A stretch of DNA of 64,000 nt from Candidatus Gastranaerophilales bacterium (lineage in GTDB: Bacteria > Cyanobacteriota > Vampirovibrionia > Gastranaerophilales > Gastranaerophilaceae). The stretch's first letter is position 1, and each line of letters starts with the position of its first letter. The DNA lies in the NCBI GenBank assembly GCA_944323875.1, contig CALUUH010000005.1, positions 42,118 to 106,117 of the forward strand, in the 5' to 3' direction. The translations under genes and the position numbers were made by a program. The notes beneath the pieces were generated by a model, which had not been told where the DNA came from, made no database searches, and saw only the letters and a list, made by a program, of their open reading frames with translations. This document shows, piece after piece, positions 23,830 through 32,428 of the stretch.

Positions 23830-24756
23830 TTACACGTTTAAATAATCTACTTTAATAATATTATTTTCAGCATCAAATCCGGTAACTTTGAACTTGCTGT
23901 TTCTGTTCAACAAATATTCATCTTCGCGCCAACGCCGCATTTGAATATTGAATAGTTTATCCATATCAAGATATTTTGCGCCTTGCGGCACATTAATTTC
24001 CAAAATAGGGCTGCCGCCGTTAAAACGCTTTGCAACAGACAAGTCAGTTGACGTTGAAGCAAAAGATTTTTCAGTAAATATTCCGCCTGTGCGGCTTAAC
24101 TGCTCAATATCTTCAGAACTCAAATCCTGCTGCAGTGCCCTGTATAATTTTGTCGGTTTTTCTGTAGTATAAGCCTTGTTATCCATCACAAACATCTCAT
24201 CAATATTTGCAATGAAATTATCTAACTCCTCTCTGCTGAGCAGACCCCTGACTCTACCATGCCTTAGGTATCCATGAAATGCCTCCGGAGTATATTTATA
24301 TTCTTTGAGCGCGATTATATCATCAGTAGAAAATTTCTTTATTTCATTAAGTTCTTTATCAAAAACAGAAATATTACCGGTAAGATTGTTTTGAGTATTG
24401 GATAAAAGATAAATATTATCCTCTCCGGAATACTTTACGGCCAGCGCCTTAGTTCTGAACAATCCGCGAAAACCTTCAATCTCTTCGCCAATCTCAAATC
24501 GCAATGCATCCTTACCGTGCTTGACACGTGAAATAGCATAAGTACTGTCTAAATTCTTCGTTACAATTTCACTAACAAGATTTTGTACAGCTTCAACGCC
24601 TTTACCTGCAATGCGTTCCACAGGAAGCCCGTAAAACGGAACATTATGTAAATCCGTTTGACCGGATTTTTCAACATTTTCAGCAGAAACTGTCAAATCT
24701 TTAACCGAATTTGACATTTTTGGATAATTTAACCGTTGTATACCTGATATTTTCAT
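23830..24756 (-). CDS. ADP-ribosyltransferase-like protein (R-S-E type), possible effector
   Basis: 308 residues. The C-terminal third has the layout of ARTC-type mono-ADP-ribosyltransferases: LYRALQQ near 206 (the Arg), SFASTSTDLSVAKRF near 232 (the STS motif), and REDEYLLNRNSKFKVTG near 280, where Glu-Asp-Glu fits the ExE catalytic pair and the following strand is typical of the fold (VIP2/C3-like). Substrates in this family are proteins, sometimes actin or Rho-type GTPases, but none can be named here. The N-terminal 180 residues are unrecognised. No signal peptide is seen. Whether it is secreted into host or competitor cells is open. No immunity gene is evident nearby. Confidence 0.7.
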   Translation of the reverse strand: MKISGIQRLNYPKMSNSVKDLTVSAENVEKSGQTDLHNVPFYGLPVERIAGKGVEAVQNLVSEIVTKNLDSTYAISRVKHGKDALRFEIGEEIEGFRGLFRTKALAVKYSGEDNIYLLSNTQNNLTGNISVFDKELNEIKKFSTDDIIALKEYKYTPEAFHGYLRHGRVRGLLSREELDNFIANIDEMFVMDNKAYTTEKPTKLYRALQQDLSSEDIEQLSRTGGIFTEKSFASTSTDLSVAKRFNGGSPILEINVPQGAKYLDMDKLFNIQMRRWREDEYLLNRNSKFKVTGFDAENNIIKVDYLNV

Positions 24757-25036
24757 ATTAATAAATCTTTTTTGTGTTGTGCAGTTGTGCGATTTTTTTA
24801 AGCGACATTTGCGCCCTAAGCATTACCTGCACTTTTTGCCGGAGCAATTTTGTTTTACTCCTAACGACACATATTTTCCATTCTAATTTTTACCTACGTA
24901 TTTATAAAAACATAAAACCTAAAAATATTGCCTTCGCCTTGTCTTATTCGAAAAAACCAATCACCGGCCCTAAGGAATTTTTTCAGTTGTTATCTGCATG
25001 ATAAGATTTTGTTCTGATTGAGCTCCAATAAAACAT

Positions 25037-25087
25037 AAAAAAGACCTGCTGATTTGAGCATTGTTAAGAGGCTTAGCAGGTACTATC
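25037..25087 (-). ncRNA. Candidate small RNA of about 50 nt, or a terminated leader
   Basis: A consensus promoter ends just upstream. The transcript would contain the stem ACCTGCT / AGCAGGT (25081-25075 with 25050-25044) closed by a long loop and followed by a run of Ts: promoter to terminator in about 60 bp with no credible ORF. The ADP-ribosyltransferase-like gene begins 280 bp downstream on the same strand, so an attenuated leader is the alternative. Confidence 0.45.
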
Positions 25088-25093
25088 AATAAT

Positions 25094-25122
25094 ATTATAC
25101 CATATAGTTGTAAAAATTTCAA
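25094..25122 (-). promoter_or_regulatory. Strong promoter of the candidate small RNA
   Basis: TTGAAA (25122-25117), exactly 17 bp, TATAAT (25099-25094). There is no gene immediately downstream other than the short terminated transcript. Confidence 0.6.
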
Positions 25123-25183
25123 GATGTTTGTAATATTTCTTATTTTTTTATTAATAAAAAAATTTAAAACTTTAAAAAAGTAC

Positions 25184-25215
25184 AAAAGCGCCCTCACTTC
25201 TGTGAGGGCGCTTTT
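25184..25215 (-). terminator. Terminator after fabF
   Basis: A perfect 14-bp stem AAAAGCGCCCTCAC / GTGAGGGCGCTTTT with a 4-base loop. A/T-rich ends on both sides allow function in either direction. Confidence 0.9.
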
Positions 25216-25226
25216 ACTACAAAAAA

Positions 25227-26480
25227 CTATTGAACTTCTTTTATCACGATAGTTGCGTTCTGGCCGCCAAATCCAAATGAATTTGACAGTGCAACGTGGA
25301 CATCAGCTTTTCTTGCCTTATGTGGTACATAGTCAAGATCAGCAACGGCCTCATCCTGATTATCAAGGTTAATAGTCGGAGGTACAATTTTTTCATTAAT
25401 GGTTTTTACGCAGGCAATAGCCTCGGCAGCACCGGTCGCACCTAACATGTGGCCGTGCATAGATTTTGTTGAGGATACCAACAGATTAGGATTTTCCTGT
25501 TTATTACCAAAAATTCCTTCAATAGCTTTTGATTCAGCTATATCACCCAAACCTGTGCTTGTACCATGCGCATTGATATACTGCACATCTTCCGGTTTCA
25601 TGCCTGCATCTTTCAACGCCAATTCCATAGATTTAGTAGCGCCTTTACCTTCCGGACAAGGAGCAACTACGTCATACGCATCAGCAGATTGGCCATAACC
25701 AACTATTTCTGCATAAATTTTTGCACCGCGTTTTTTAGCATGTTCATATTCTTCCAGAACGAGAACTGCAGATCCTTCTGACATAACAAAACCGTCTCTG
25801 TCTTTATCATAAGGACGTGATGCTTTTGTCGGTTCATCGTTGCGTTTAGAAAGTGTACGTGCGCTTGAGAAAGCTCCGATACCTACATCACAAATTGTTG
25901 CTTCTGCACCGCCGGCAACAACAATATCAGCATCGCCGTACTGGATTGATCTGAATGCATCACCCACAGAGTGTGTACCTGTAGCGCAAGCTGATACAAC
26001 AACTTTATTTAAACCTTTAAATCCGTATTTGATAGAAATTCTGCCGGATGGCATATTTACAATCATCATAGGAATTGTGAACGGTGAACATTTGTTCGGG
26101 CCTTTTTCAAGGATTCTTACATGGTTTTCTTCAAATGTAATAAATCCGCCGGCCGCAGAGCTTACTATAACACCGACTCTATATGGATCAATGTCTTTCA
26201 AATCTTCCAATCCTGCATCTTTAATCGCTTCATCGGCCGCGACAAGTGCAAATTGAACAAATCTATCTGTTTTTTTAGCGTCTTTCGGATCCATATATTC
26301 TTCCGGGTTGAAGTTTTTAACTTCACCTGAAATTTTTACTACATGTTTATCTATATCTATTAATTCCGAAGTGCTAATCCCGCTTTTTCCTTCCACAAGC
26401 GAGGACCAAAATTTATCAACACCGACTCCAAATGGTGTAACAGCCCCCATGCCTGTGATTACTACTCTTCTTTTTGTCAT
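25227..26480 (-). CDS. fabF: 3-oxoacyl-ACP synthase II
   Basis: 417 residues from the ATG at 26480 (AAAGG upstream; the longer frame to 26534 adds an unrelated N-terminus). Condensing enzyme of fatty-acid elongation. The catalytic Cys is in VVSACATGTHS near residue 165, and the two His residues are in NAHGTSTGLGD near 305 and in KSMHGHMLGATGA near 342. The C-terminal SNSFGFGGQNAT is the usual ending. Downstream of acpP and fabG in the same direction, it is part of a fatty-acid cluster (fabG, acpP, fabF). Confidence 0.97.
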   Translation of the reverse strand: MTKRRVVITGMGAVTPFGVGVDKFWSSLVEGKSGISTSELIDIDKHVVKISGEVKNFNPEEYMDPKDAKKTDRFVQFALVAADEAIKDAGLEDLKDIDPYRVGVIVSSAAGGFITFEENHVRILEKGPNKCSPFTIPMMIVNMPSGRISIKYGFKGLNKVVVSACATGTHSVGDAFRSIQYGDADIVVAGGAEATICDVGIGAFSSARTLSKRNDEPTKASRPYDKDRDGFVMSEGSAVLVLEEYEHAKKRGAKIYAEIVGYGQSADAYDVVAPCPEGKGATKSMELALKDAGMKPEDVQYINAHGTSTGLGDIAESKAIEGIFGNKQENPNLLVSSTKSMHGHMLGATGAAEAIACVKTINEKIVPPTINLDNQDEAVADLDYVPHKARKADVHVALSNSFGFGGQNATIVIKEVQ

Positions 26481-26620
26481 CTTTTTACCTTTATAACTTT
26501 GTGATAAATATACGAGGGAGAAAATACTATTCAATTTTCACCCTCGCAACATTTATAAAAGATTCTAAAACAGTTTGTTGCGCTCTCCATGCCGGATTCG
26601 GCACGGACGGCATCGATTAA

Positions 26621-26851
26621 CTATTTGTGAGAATCGATGTAGTTAACTGCATCTTGAACAGTTTGAATTTTTTCAGCTTCTTCATCAGGAATTTCGCAGC
26701 CGAATTCTTCTTCAAAAGCCATAACTAATTCTACTGTATCTAATGAGTCTGCACCCAAATCAGCAGTGAAACTTGCTTCAGGAGTAACCAGAGCTTCATC
26801 TACACTTAACTGATCTACAACTACTTTTTTAACTTTTTCTAATGTACTCAT
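26621..26851 (-). CDS. acpP: Acyl carrier protein
   Basis: 76 residues, strongly acidic. The phosphopantetheine-attachment motif [20 protein letters not shown] contains the carrier Ser near position 36, followed by ISDxxA-like [17 protein letters not shown]. It carries growing acyl chains for FabF and FabG, encoded on either side, and for lipid A and thiolated intermediates. It has its own promoter (TTGCAA-N17-TATAAT) and a GAGG ribosome-binding site, which suits the high expression expected of ACP. Confidence 0.97.
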   Translation of the reverse strand: MSTLEKVKKVVVDQLSVDEALVTPEASFTADLGADSLDTVELVMAFEEEFGCEIPDEEAEKIQTVQDAVNYIDSHK

Positions 26852-26897
26852 CGTTTTTTCCTCATAATTATTGTATTACTACACTATTTTCAAAAAC

Positions 26898-26926
26898 ATT
26901 ATAAATGCTTCAAAGTTTTTTTGCAA
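26898..26926 (-). promoter_or_regulatory. acpP promoter
   Basis: TTGCAA (26926-26921), 17-bp spacer, TATAAT (26903-26898). Confidence 0.65.
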
Positions 26927-26967
26927 GAAATTTACAAATACTTAAATATATTGTTAAAAATCTTTAC

Positions 26968-27693
26968 TTATATTATTAAACCGCCGTCAACTTCCAGCAC
27001 CTGACCTGTAACATATTCAGCGTCAACTGCCAGAAATTTAACAGCTTTAGCAATATCTTCAGGTTCACCGAGACGTTTAAGCGGAATAAAGTCTGTGAAT
27101 TTAGAAGTATCTAAATCTTTTGTCATATCAGTATTGATAAATCCCGGAGCCACAGCGTTAACTCTGATGCCGCGTGAGCCGAGTTCTTTTGCAAGCGTTT
27201 TTGTTAAACCGATTAAACCTGCTTTTGCAGCAGAATAGTTTGCCTGACCTGCGTTGCCGGAAACGCCGACAACACTTGCCATATTAACAATTGCGCCGCT
27301 TCTTTGTTTCATCATAATTTTAACAACAGGCTGTGAAACAAAAAACGCACTTGAAAGATTTGTATTGATAACAGCATTCCAGTTTTCATCAGACATTCTC
27401 ATGAACAAACCGTCGCGTGTGATACCTGCATTGTTTACGAGAACATCAATTCGGCCGTATTTTTCAACAATTTCTGCAATACTTTTGTCGACTTCTTCTT
27501 TATTAGAAACATCAAACTTGTAAGCGGCTGCATCAACACCGAGAGCCTTAATTTCCTGAACAGTTTTTTCAGCAGCTTCAGCATTACCTACATAGTTAAT
27601 GATAATATCATACCCTGCTTTTGCAAGCTCCAGGGCACAAGCCTTACCGATACCGCGGGACGCGCCCGTAACTAACGCTAATTTTTCTGACAT
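26968..27693 (-). CDS. fabG: 3-oxoacyl-ACP reductase
   Basis: 241 residues, short-chain dehydrogenase fold. TGASRGIGKACALELAKAG at the N-terminus binds NADP(H). VNNAGITRDGLF and the catalytic Ser (MASVVGVSGN) and Tyr-x-x-x-Lys (NYSAAKAG) are in place. The C-terminus NAVAPGFINTDM and YVTGQVLEVDGGLII are typical FabG, which performs the first reduction of the fatty-acid cycle. AAGGAG precedes the ATG. It lies upstream of acpP and fabF in the same direction. Confidence 0.95.
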   Translation of the reverse strand: MSEKLALVTGASRGIGKACALELAKAGYDIIINYVGNAEAAEKTVQEIKALGVDAAAYKFDVSNKEEVDKSIAEIVEKYGRIDVLVNNAGITRDGLFMRMSDENWNAVINTNLSSAFFVSQPVVKIMMKQRSGAIVNMASVVGVSGNAGQANYSAAKAGLIGLTKTLAKELGSRGIRVNAVAPGFINTDMTKDLDTSKFTDFIPLKRLGEPEDIAKAVKFLAVDAEYVTGQVLEVDGGLII

Positions 27694-27901
27694 TTATAAA
27701 TCTCCTTATTCAATCTCTCTTCAATAAGGAAATAATATCATAAAGATAAATTTTTCTCACTTTGTGCATATAGATTAATTAAAATTTGTTAATAATGTAG
27801 AAATAAAAACGTAATTATTGGATAAAGATAATATATGAAAAGTGCAAAATTGTATTTCTGGACATATTCATTCAATGTAAATTCTTAAGCGATTAAAAAA
27901 A

Positions 27902-27917
27902 CTCCTCTTTTGAGGAG
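27902..27917 (-). terminator. Terminator after the small membrane protein genes
   Basis: CTCCTC-TTTT-GAGGAG. On the minus strand the hairpin is followed by a run of Ts. Confidence 0.7.
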
Positions 27918-27924
27918 CTTTTTA

Positions 27925-28449
27925 TTAATCGTCGTCATCTTCTTTTTCGGTCTTTACTTCCGGTTTTTCCTGAGCAGGTTTTTCGGCAGCAGGTTTGATA
28001 TCTTCTTTTTTAGCGGCATCCGGTTTAGTCGCTTCCGGCTTTTTGGCTGCTTTTGCAGTCTGTCCGTCTTTCAGGTATACAATTGGATCCGCATCGTGTT
28101 TTTCAAACAATTTATTCAATCTCTTTGCATTATTCATGCCAAATCCGACAACAGAAGCGACTGCACCTGCCGCACCAAATAATACTACTGATAGACCTTT
28201 TAACAATACGTTAGCATTCTTGGATGCCAGACCGCCCAGAAGCATTGCGCCTGCTGTTATTACACCTGATGCAACTCCGTTAGCTGTACGTCTTTTTTCT
28301 TCCTTTTTAAAATCAGTAATAAATTCATCCGCTTTTTCTTTTGGCACTGAAAAGTGGTTTACAACATCTTTGCCAAAAAATTTATTTTTTGCGTCTACCT
28401 GAACTCTGCCGTCATTCAGCGGTTTTACTACTTCTACTGATAATGCCAT
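27925..28449 (-). CDS. Small membrane protein with charged tail, paralogue of the upstream gene
   Basis: 174 residues, no recognised family. The N-terminal 50 residues (MALSVEVVKPLNDGRVQVDA, then HFSVPKEKADEFI) match the pattern in the upstream neighbour. Two hydrophobic helices follow (GVITAGAMLLGGLA and GLSVVLFGAAGAVASVVGFG), a hairpin that would insert in the inner membrane. The last 55 residues are a repetitive Lys/Glu/Ala/Pro tail ending in four Asp, presumably cytoplasmic and disordered. Spacing of 19 bp to the upstream gene and shared layout point to a tandem duplication. Function unknown. Confidence 0.7.
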   Translation of the reverse strand: MALSVEVVKPLNDGRVQVDAKNKFFGKDVVNHFSVPKEKADEFITDFKKEEKRRTANGVASGVITAGAMLLGGLASKNANVLLKGLSVVLFGAAGAVASVVGFGMNNAKRLNKLFEKHDADPIVYLKDGQTAKAAKKPEATKPDAAKKEDIKPAAEKPAQEKPEVKTEKEDDDD

Positions 28450-28468
28450 TTTAACTGACCTCCGTTTC

Positions 28469-28864
28469 CTATTTTATATCCTCAGGATTTTGACCCGTTA
28501 CTTCTTTTACATTGTAATTTTTCATATTGATTTCTTGCATTCTGTTATCAAACATTTTGTCAACCTTACGGCTTCCGAATACTGATAACAAACCAACGCC
28601 GACACCGGAAATTACCTTGCCCAGCGTACCGAATTTCAACACGGCAGCGACAAGGAGTCCTATGCCTGCACTGAGCGAGTATGTCATTACGTTTTGAAAT
28701 TTGTTGTTAGTGTTAAGAGTTTTCCTCTGCGCTATAAATTTGTCGGCATTTTCTTCCGGCGCAACATAATAGCGTTCTACAGGATGCTTTTGTGAGCCTG
28801 ATTTTTCCTGAATAAGAACTCTGTTATTTTCTAAATTCTTTACTACACTAACACTTAAAGACAT
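28469..28864 (-). CDS. Small membrane protein, paralogue of the downstream gene
   Basis: 131 residues. MSLSVSVVKNLENNRVLIQE and YYVAPEENADKFIAQRK parallel the start of the downstream protein. Two predicted membrane helices lie at about 58-100 (MTYSLSAGIGLLVAAVLKFG and VISGVGVGLLSVFG), followed by a short basic segment and no acidic tail. It forms a two-gene unit with the 27925 gene. No family is recognised. A soluble N-terminal domain plus membrane hairpin is all that can be said. Confidence 0.7.
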   Translation of the reverse strand: MSLSVSVVKNLENNRVLIQEKSGSQKHPVERYYVAPEENADKFIAQRKTLNTNNKFQNVMTYSLSAGIGLLVAAVLKFGTLGKVISGVGVGLLSVFGSRKVDKMFDNRMQEINMKNYNVKEVTGQNPEDIK

Positions 28865-28953
28865 ACTACACCTTATGTTACATCTCTATAAAAACACATA
28901 CTGTTAAAAATTTGCTGATTTTTAACTTATATTTCTTAAAAATGTAACATAAC

Positions 28954-29214
28954 TTAATTCAAGTATTCATTAAGCCTGCCGCTTTTGTGAAGCGCTTCCA
29001 GATCAGTGTATCCGCCGACATATTTGTCGTTGATAATTATTTGCGGCACAGTGGAAATAGAACGGTCAAAGCGTTTTGCCAGTTCTTCACACATATTGTC
29101 AAACGACTCGGAAACGTCGTGTTCAACGTATTCCAGACTAAGCATTTTTAATAACTTTTTAGCCTTAATGCAATACGGGCAGGTTTGTGATGTATAAATT
29201 TCTATTTTGTTCAT
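28954..29214 (-). CDS. Glutaredoxin
   Basis: 86 residues with a thioredoxin fold. The dithiol active site CPYC is in YTSQTCPYCIKAKKLL near residue 12. The cis-Pro motif STVPQIIINDKYVGGYTDL and the C-terminal helix GRLNEYL are the glutathione-binding features of class I glutaredoxins (GrxC-like). It reduces disulfides or glutathionylated proteins. It starts 3 bp after the stop of the Ycf45-like gene, so it belongs to the same transcript. Confidence 0.93.
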   Translation of the reverse strand: MNKIEIYTSQTCPYCIKAKKLLKMLSLEYVEHDVSESFDNMCEELAKRFDRSISTVPQIIINDKYVGGYTDLEALHKSGRLNEYLN

Positions 29215-29217
29215 AAT

Positions 29218-30846
29218 TTATCCTGTTCTTTTCTGTTCAAAGTCTTTACCGCCAACGATTTTTAAGTGCCGTTGTGCACCTTCTCCGACGGATTTGGAGA
29301 TTAAGTTGTGCTGCTCGACTAATTCATGCTGCAATTTTCTTATATGCTGGTTTTGAGGTTGAAGCTCAATGTGGTCGGCTCCTGCAAGGATTTTGTTGAT
29401 TGCTGCTTTTGCCTCATCCAGAGCGCGTTCAGCCTCGTCATAATAGCCTTGTAATGTTTCTACTTCGGTGATATCAAGCGCTTCTTTCAAAACTTTTTGT
29501 ATTTGCGCCATTGAATTTGTTTTGATGTAGAAAATTCGCAGCCTGTAATCATTTGCGGTACTGAGGATTTTTGCACCGCCTTTGGCAAAGTTTTTGTGTG
29601 CGATTACAATATCTGCTTCATCAATGTTCCTTGTAATCTCGACCTTCAAATCCAAGCGCTCAATGATTTTTTCCACAATACTCCTTGAGACAGCATAGAG
29701 ATACACTTTTTTGAAATTCTTTACTTCATCAACATATTTTTGACGTGAGAATGAGAATTTTAAACTGTCATCAGGATTAATTTTTTCTTCCAGCCTGTGA
29801 ATTTCTTCTGTGATTGTCGGGTGAGATTTTTCTTCCTGTTTCGGCTGCTCAATAGGCTTGTCATCATAAGTTTTGTCAACTTTTCTGATTTCCGGTCTGA
29901 TAGGCCAGCCGCGGAGGATATAGTCAACAGCTTCTGCTGTATTTTTGTATACAGCGAGCGTGTTTCTGTCAAGAATTTCTATAACAATGTCAAAAGTCGG
30001 CTGCTTTTCACGTTCAAGAACTGTTTTTTGTGATGCGCGGCGTTTTGCTTCATCGTCACCCAGAGTTACTGATTGAACACCGCCGACCAAATCTGAAAGC
30101 GTCGGGTTTTTGATTAGGTTTTCCAGACTGTTGCCGTGTGCGGTTGCAATTAACATAACACCGCGTTCAGCGATTGTTCTTGCGGCTTGCGCTTCTGCTT
30201 CGGTACCTATTTCGTCAACAACAATGACTTCCGGCGTATGGTTTTCGACAGCTTCAATCATAATATCTTTTTGGAATTCCGGCTGCCGAACCTGCATTCT
30301 GCGGGCATGTCCTATTGCCGGATGCGGAGTATCGCCGTCACCTGCAATTTCATTGGATGTATCCACGACCACAACACGTTTGCCGAGTTCGTCTGCAACC
30401 AACCTTGATATTTCTCTTAATTTAGTAGTTTTACCAACCCCCGGACGACCGAGAAACAGGATACTTTTGCCCATCATACAAATATCCTTTATACAAGCAA
30501 TTGTCCCCGTCACAACTCTACCGATTCTGCACGTCAGGCCGATAATTTTGCCTTGCCTGTTTCTTATTGCGCTGATTCTGTGGAGTGTTCCGGGGATCCC
30601 TGAACGATTATCCGATGTAAATTCCTGAACATGACTTGTTATGAATGAAATATCCTCATCAGTAACAGTATCATTGCCAAGATACTCTATTTTTCCGCCC
30701 GAATGCCTGATTTCGGGCGTTCTCCCAATATCCAGCACAATCTCAATGACATCTTCCAGTTTGTCATAACTAAGGTATTTTTTTACCCGCTCCGGCAAGA
30801 TGTTCACCAATTTGTCAATATCGTTCTGAAATTCAAGGTTGCTCAT
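29218..30846 (-). CDS. Ycf45-like AAA ATPase with C-terminal R3H domain
   Basis: 542 residues. The central ATPase is of SpoIIIAA/Ycf45 type: GRPGVGKTTKLREISRLVAD near 133, VVDTSNEIAGDGDTPHPAIG, EVIVVDEIGTEAEAQAARTI, and GVMLIATAHGNSLENLI. The C-terminal section ends HELVEQHNLISKSVGEGAQR, with the Arg-x-x-x-His spacing of R3H single-stranded nucleic-acid-binding domains (RKLQHEL). The same protein is encoded in cyanobacteria and some plastids, so it supports the lineage. The molecular role is not established; RNA or ssDNA metabolism is implied by R3H. Confidence 0.88.
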   Translation of the reverse strand: MSNLEFQNDIDKLVNILPERVKKYLSYDKLEDVIEIVLDIGRTPEIRHSGGKIEYLGNDTVTDEDISFITSHVQEFTSDNRSGIPGTLHRISAIRNRQGKIIGLTCRIGRVVTGTIACIKDICMMGKSILFLGRPGVGKTTKLREISRLVADELGKRVVVVDTSNEIAGDGDTPHPAIGHARRMQVRQPEFQKDIMIEAVENHTPEVIVVDEIGTEAEAQAARTIAERGVMLIATAHGNSLENLIKNPTLSDLVGGVQSVTLGDDEAKRRASQKTVLEREKQPTFDIVIEILDRNTLAVYKNTAEAVDYILRGWPIRPEIRKVDKTYDDKPIEQPKQEEKSHPTITEEIHRLEEKINPDDSLKFSFSRQKYVDEVKNFKKVYLYAVSRSIVEKIIERLDLKVEITRNIDEADIVIAHKNFAKGGAKILSTANDYRLRIFYIKTNSMAQIQKVLKEALDITEVETLQGYYDEAERALDEAKAAINKILAGADHIELQPQNQHIRKLQHELVEQHNLISKSVGEGAQRHLKIVGGKDFEQKRTG

Positions 30847-31083
30847 AGATACTCATCGCCTTTCTTATTTTGATATTCAATTGTCTATATTCAAAATATG
30901 ATTATTGGCTGAATTATTTTCTCTCTCACTATTATTATACCACTTTTTCGAGAAATTTCATCATTCTTAAGAACTACATCTGTAGTAATTTTACAAAATT
31001 TTACAGTTTAAAAATATTTTAAACTTTTTACAAAATAGGGATGCTTAATTTGTGATTAACAGTGTATTTAAAATAGATTTTAT

Positions 31084-31869
31084 TTACTGAAAATAATACT
31101 CCAATTCGGTGTTCAAATCCAGTTTTTCGGCATCCGGCTTGAATATCTTTGTCAAAATTCCCATCTTTGCAAGGCGGTATTTAACACTTACAGCAAGCAC
31201 ACCCAAACCGTACTTGCAGGAACGCACAAAATTTATGGAGGACGCTTCTTTAAAATACTTTGTAGGGCATGAAACTTCACCTATCTTGAACCCGTAATAG
31301 AAAAGCAGTGCTATCATTTCATTATCAAAAATAAAATCGTTATCACATGCGTCCAAAGGCAACTTTTCCAAAACCTCACGCGTAAACCCTCTAAATCCTG
31401 TGTGATATTCGGAAAGCTTTTCACCGGTAAAAATATTCTCAAACCCTGTCAAAAATTTGTTTGCAACGAATTTATATAACGGCATTCCGCCTTTAAGCGC
31501 CGAATTGCCAAGCATACGGGAGGCCAGTACCGCATCATATTCACCAAAAGCCATCATGGAAACAATGGCCGGTATTAATTTCGGCGTATATTGATAGTCA
31601 GGGTGAAGCATAACAACTATGTCCGCATTTGCTTTCAAAGCCGCTTTATAACAAGACTTCTGGTTGCCTCCGTAACCCTTGTTCTCTTTATGCACTATTG
31701 TTGTAATATTCAACTCTTTTGATACGATTTTCGTATTGTCTTGCGAATTGTCATCCACAAGTATAACTTCGTCAACAAAGTCTTTGTAAATTTCATCATA
31801 AGTTTGTTTGAGAGTTTTTTCCGCGTTATAAGCGGGCATTATTATTACAACCTTTTTCCCGTTAATCAT
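31084..31869 (-). CDS. Family 2 glycosyltransferase, DPM-like
   Basis: 261 residues. GT-A fold: VVIIMPAYNAEKTLKQTYDE, VDEVILVDDNSQDNT (nucleotide-sugar binding), and DIVVMLHPDYQYTPKLIPA (metal-binding Asp-x-Asp-like). The C-terminal part has no membrane-spanning helices apart from hydrophobic segments near GLGVLAVSVKYRL, so it looks like a polyprenol-phosphate sugar transferase of the dolichyl-phosphate mannosyltransferase class, cytoplasmic or membrane-associated. AGGAAAA precedes the ATG. The acceptor is unknown; LPS or glycan assembly is likely given other LPS genes in the window. Confidence 0.85.
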   Translation of the reverse strand: MINGKKVVIIMPAYNAEKTLKQTYDEIYKDFVDEVILVDDNSQDNTKIVSKELNITTIVHKENKGYGGNQKSCYKAALKANADIVVMLHPDYQYTPKLIPAIVSMMAFGEYDAVLASRMLGNSALKGGMPLYKFVANKFLTGFENIFTGEKLSEYHTGFRGFTREVLEKLPLDACDNDFIFDNEMIALLFYYGFKIGEVSCPTKYFKEASSINFVRSCKYGLGVLAVSVKYRLAKMGILTKIFKPDAEKLDLNTELEYYFQ

Positions 31870-31885
31870 TTTTCCTACCCGTAAA

Positions 31886-31918
31886 AAAAGTGCTTACGCA
31901 AAACACGTAAGCACTTTT
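31886..31918 (-). terminator. Terminator after hpf
   Basis: A perfect 13-bp stem, AAAAGTGCTTACG / CGTAAGCACTTTT, with a T-run on the minus strand. Confidence 0.85.
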
Positions 31919-31930
31919 CATTCAAATTAT

Positions 31931-32320
31931 TTATTCTTCAACAGCCTCAACAACTACTTCTTCTTCGTCATCAGCCACATCTGTTTCTGATGAAGCGTCT
32001 GTTCTGATAGAAGACTTGTCTGAGCCCAGAGTTTTGTCTTTAAATTTTTTCACCTGTCTGTCAAGTTTGTCTGCCAGTAAATCAATACTTGCATACATAG
32101 ATTCTGCTGACTCTTCACAACGGACAACTCCTGTGTTCATTTTGCAGGAAACTTCTGCGACATGCTTGCCTGAAGCAGCAGGATTTTTAATAACTGACAG
32201 TACTACATCAATGCCTTGTATCTGGTCGTAGTGATTAGCTACCTTACCAAATTTTTCCTTAACATAAGCCTTGATAGCATCGGTAATCTCAATGTTTCTA
32301 CCGTTAACGTAAATATGCAT
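31931..32320 (-). CDS. hpf: Ribosome hibernation-promoting factor (short form)
   Basis: 129 residues from the ATG at 32320 (GGAGG upstream; an in-frame ATG four codons earlier overlaps that site). MHIYVNGRNIEITDAIKAYV and the alternating strands IQGIDVVLSVIKNP, HVAEVSCKMNTGVVRC are the beta-alpha-beta fold of HPF/RaiA, which binds the 30S decoding region and silences ribosomes in stationary phase. There is no C-terminal dimerization domain. The tail after about residue 105 is acidic (VADDEEEVVVEAVEE). Short-form assignment is from length alone. Confidence 0.88.
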   Translation of the reverse strand: MHIYVNGRNIEITDAIKAYVKEKFGKVANHYDQIQGIDVVLSVIKNPAASGKHVAEVSCKMNTGVVRCEESAESMYASIDLLADKLDRQVKKFKDKTLGSDKSSIRTDASSETDVADDEEEVVVEAVEE

Positions 32321-32428
32321 GTGAACCTCCATATAACATACTGCTTTATTATTATAGCATATATTTTTCGATTTGCCAAGGGTATATTAATTAATGCTAA
32401 CTTTAAAGCTGATATATGGCAAGATTAA

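Noticed and set aside
24774..25001. 75-codon plus-strand ORF upstream of the small-RNA candidate
   Set aside because: No ribosome-binding site, random-looking Cys/Phe-rich sequence, no neighbours on that strand; treated as non-coding.
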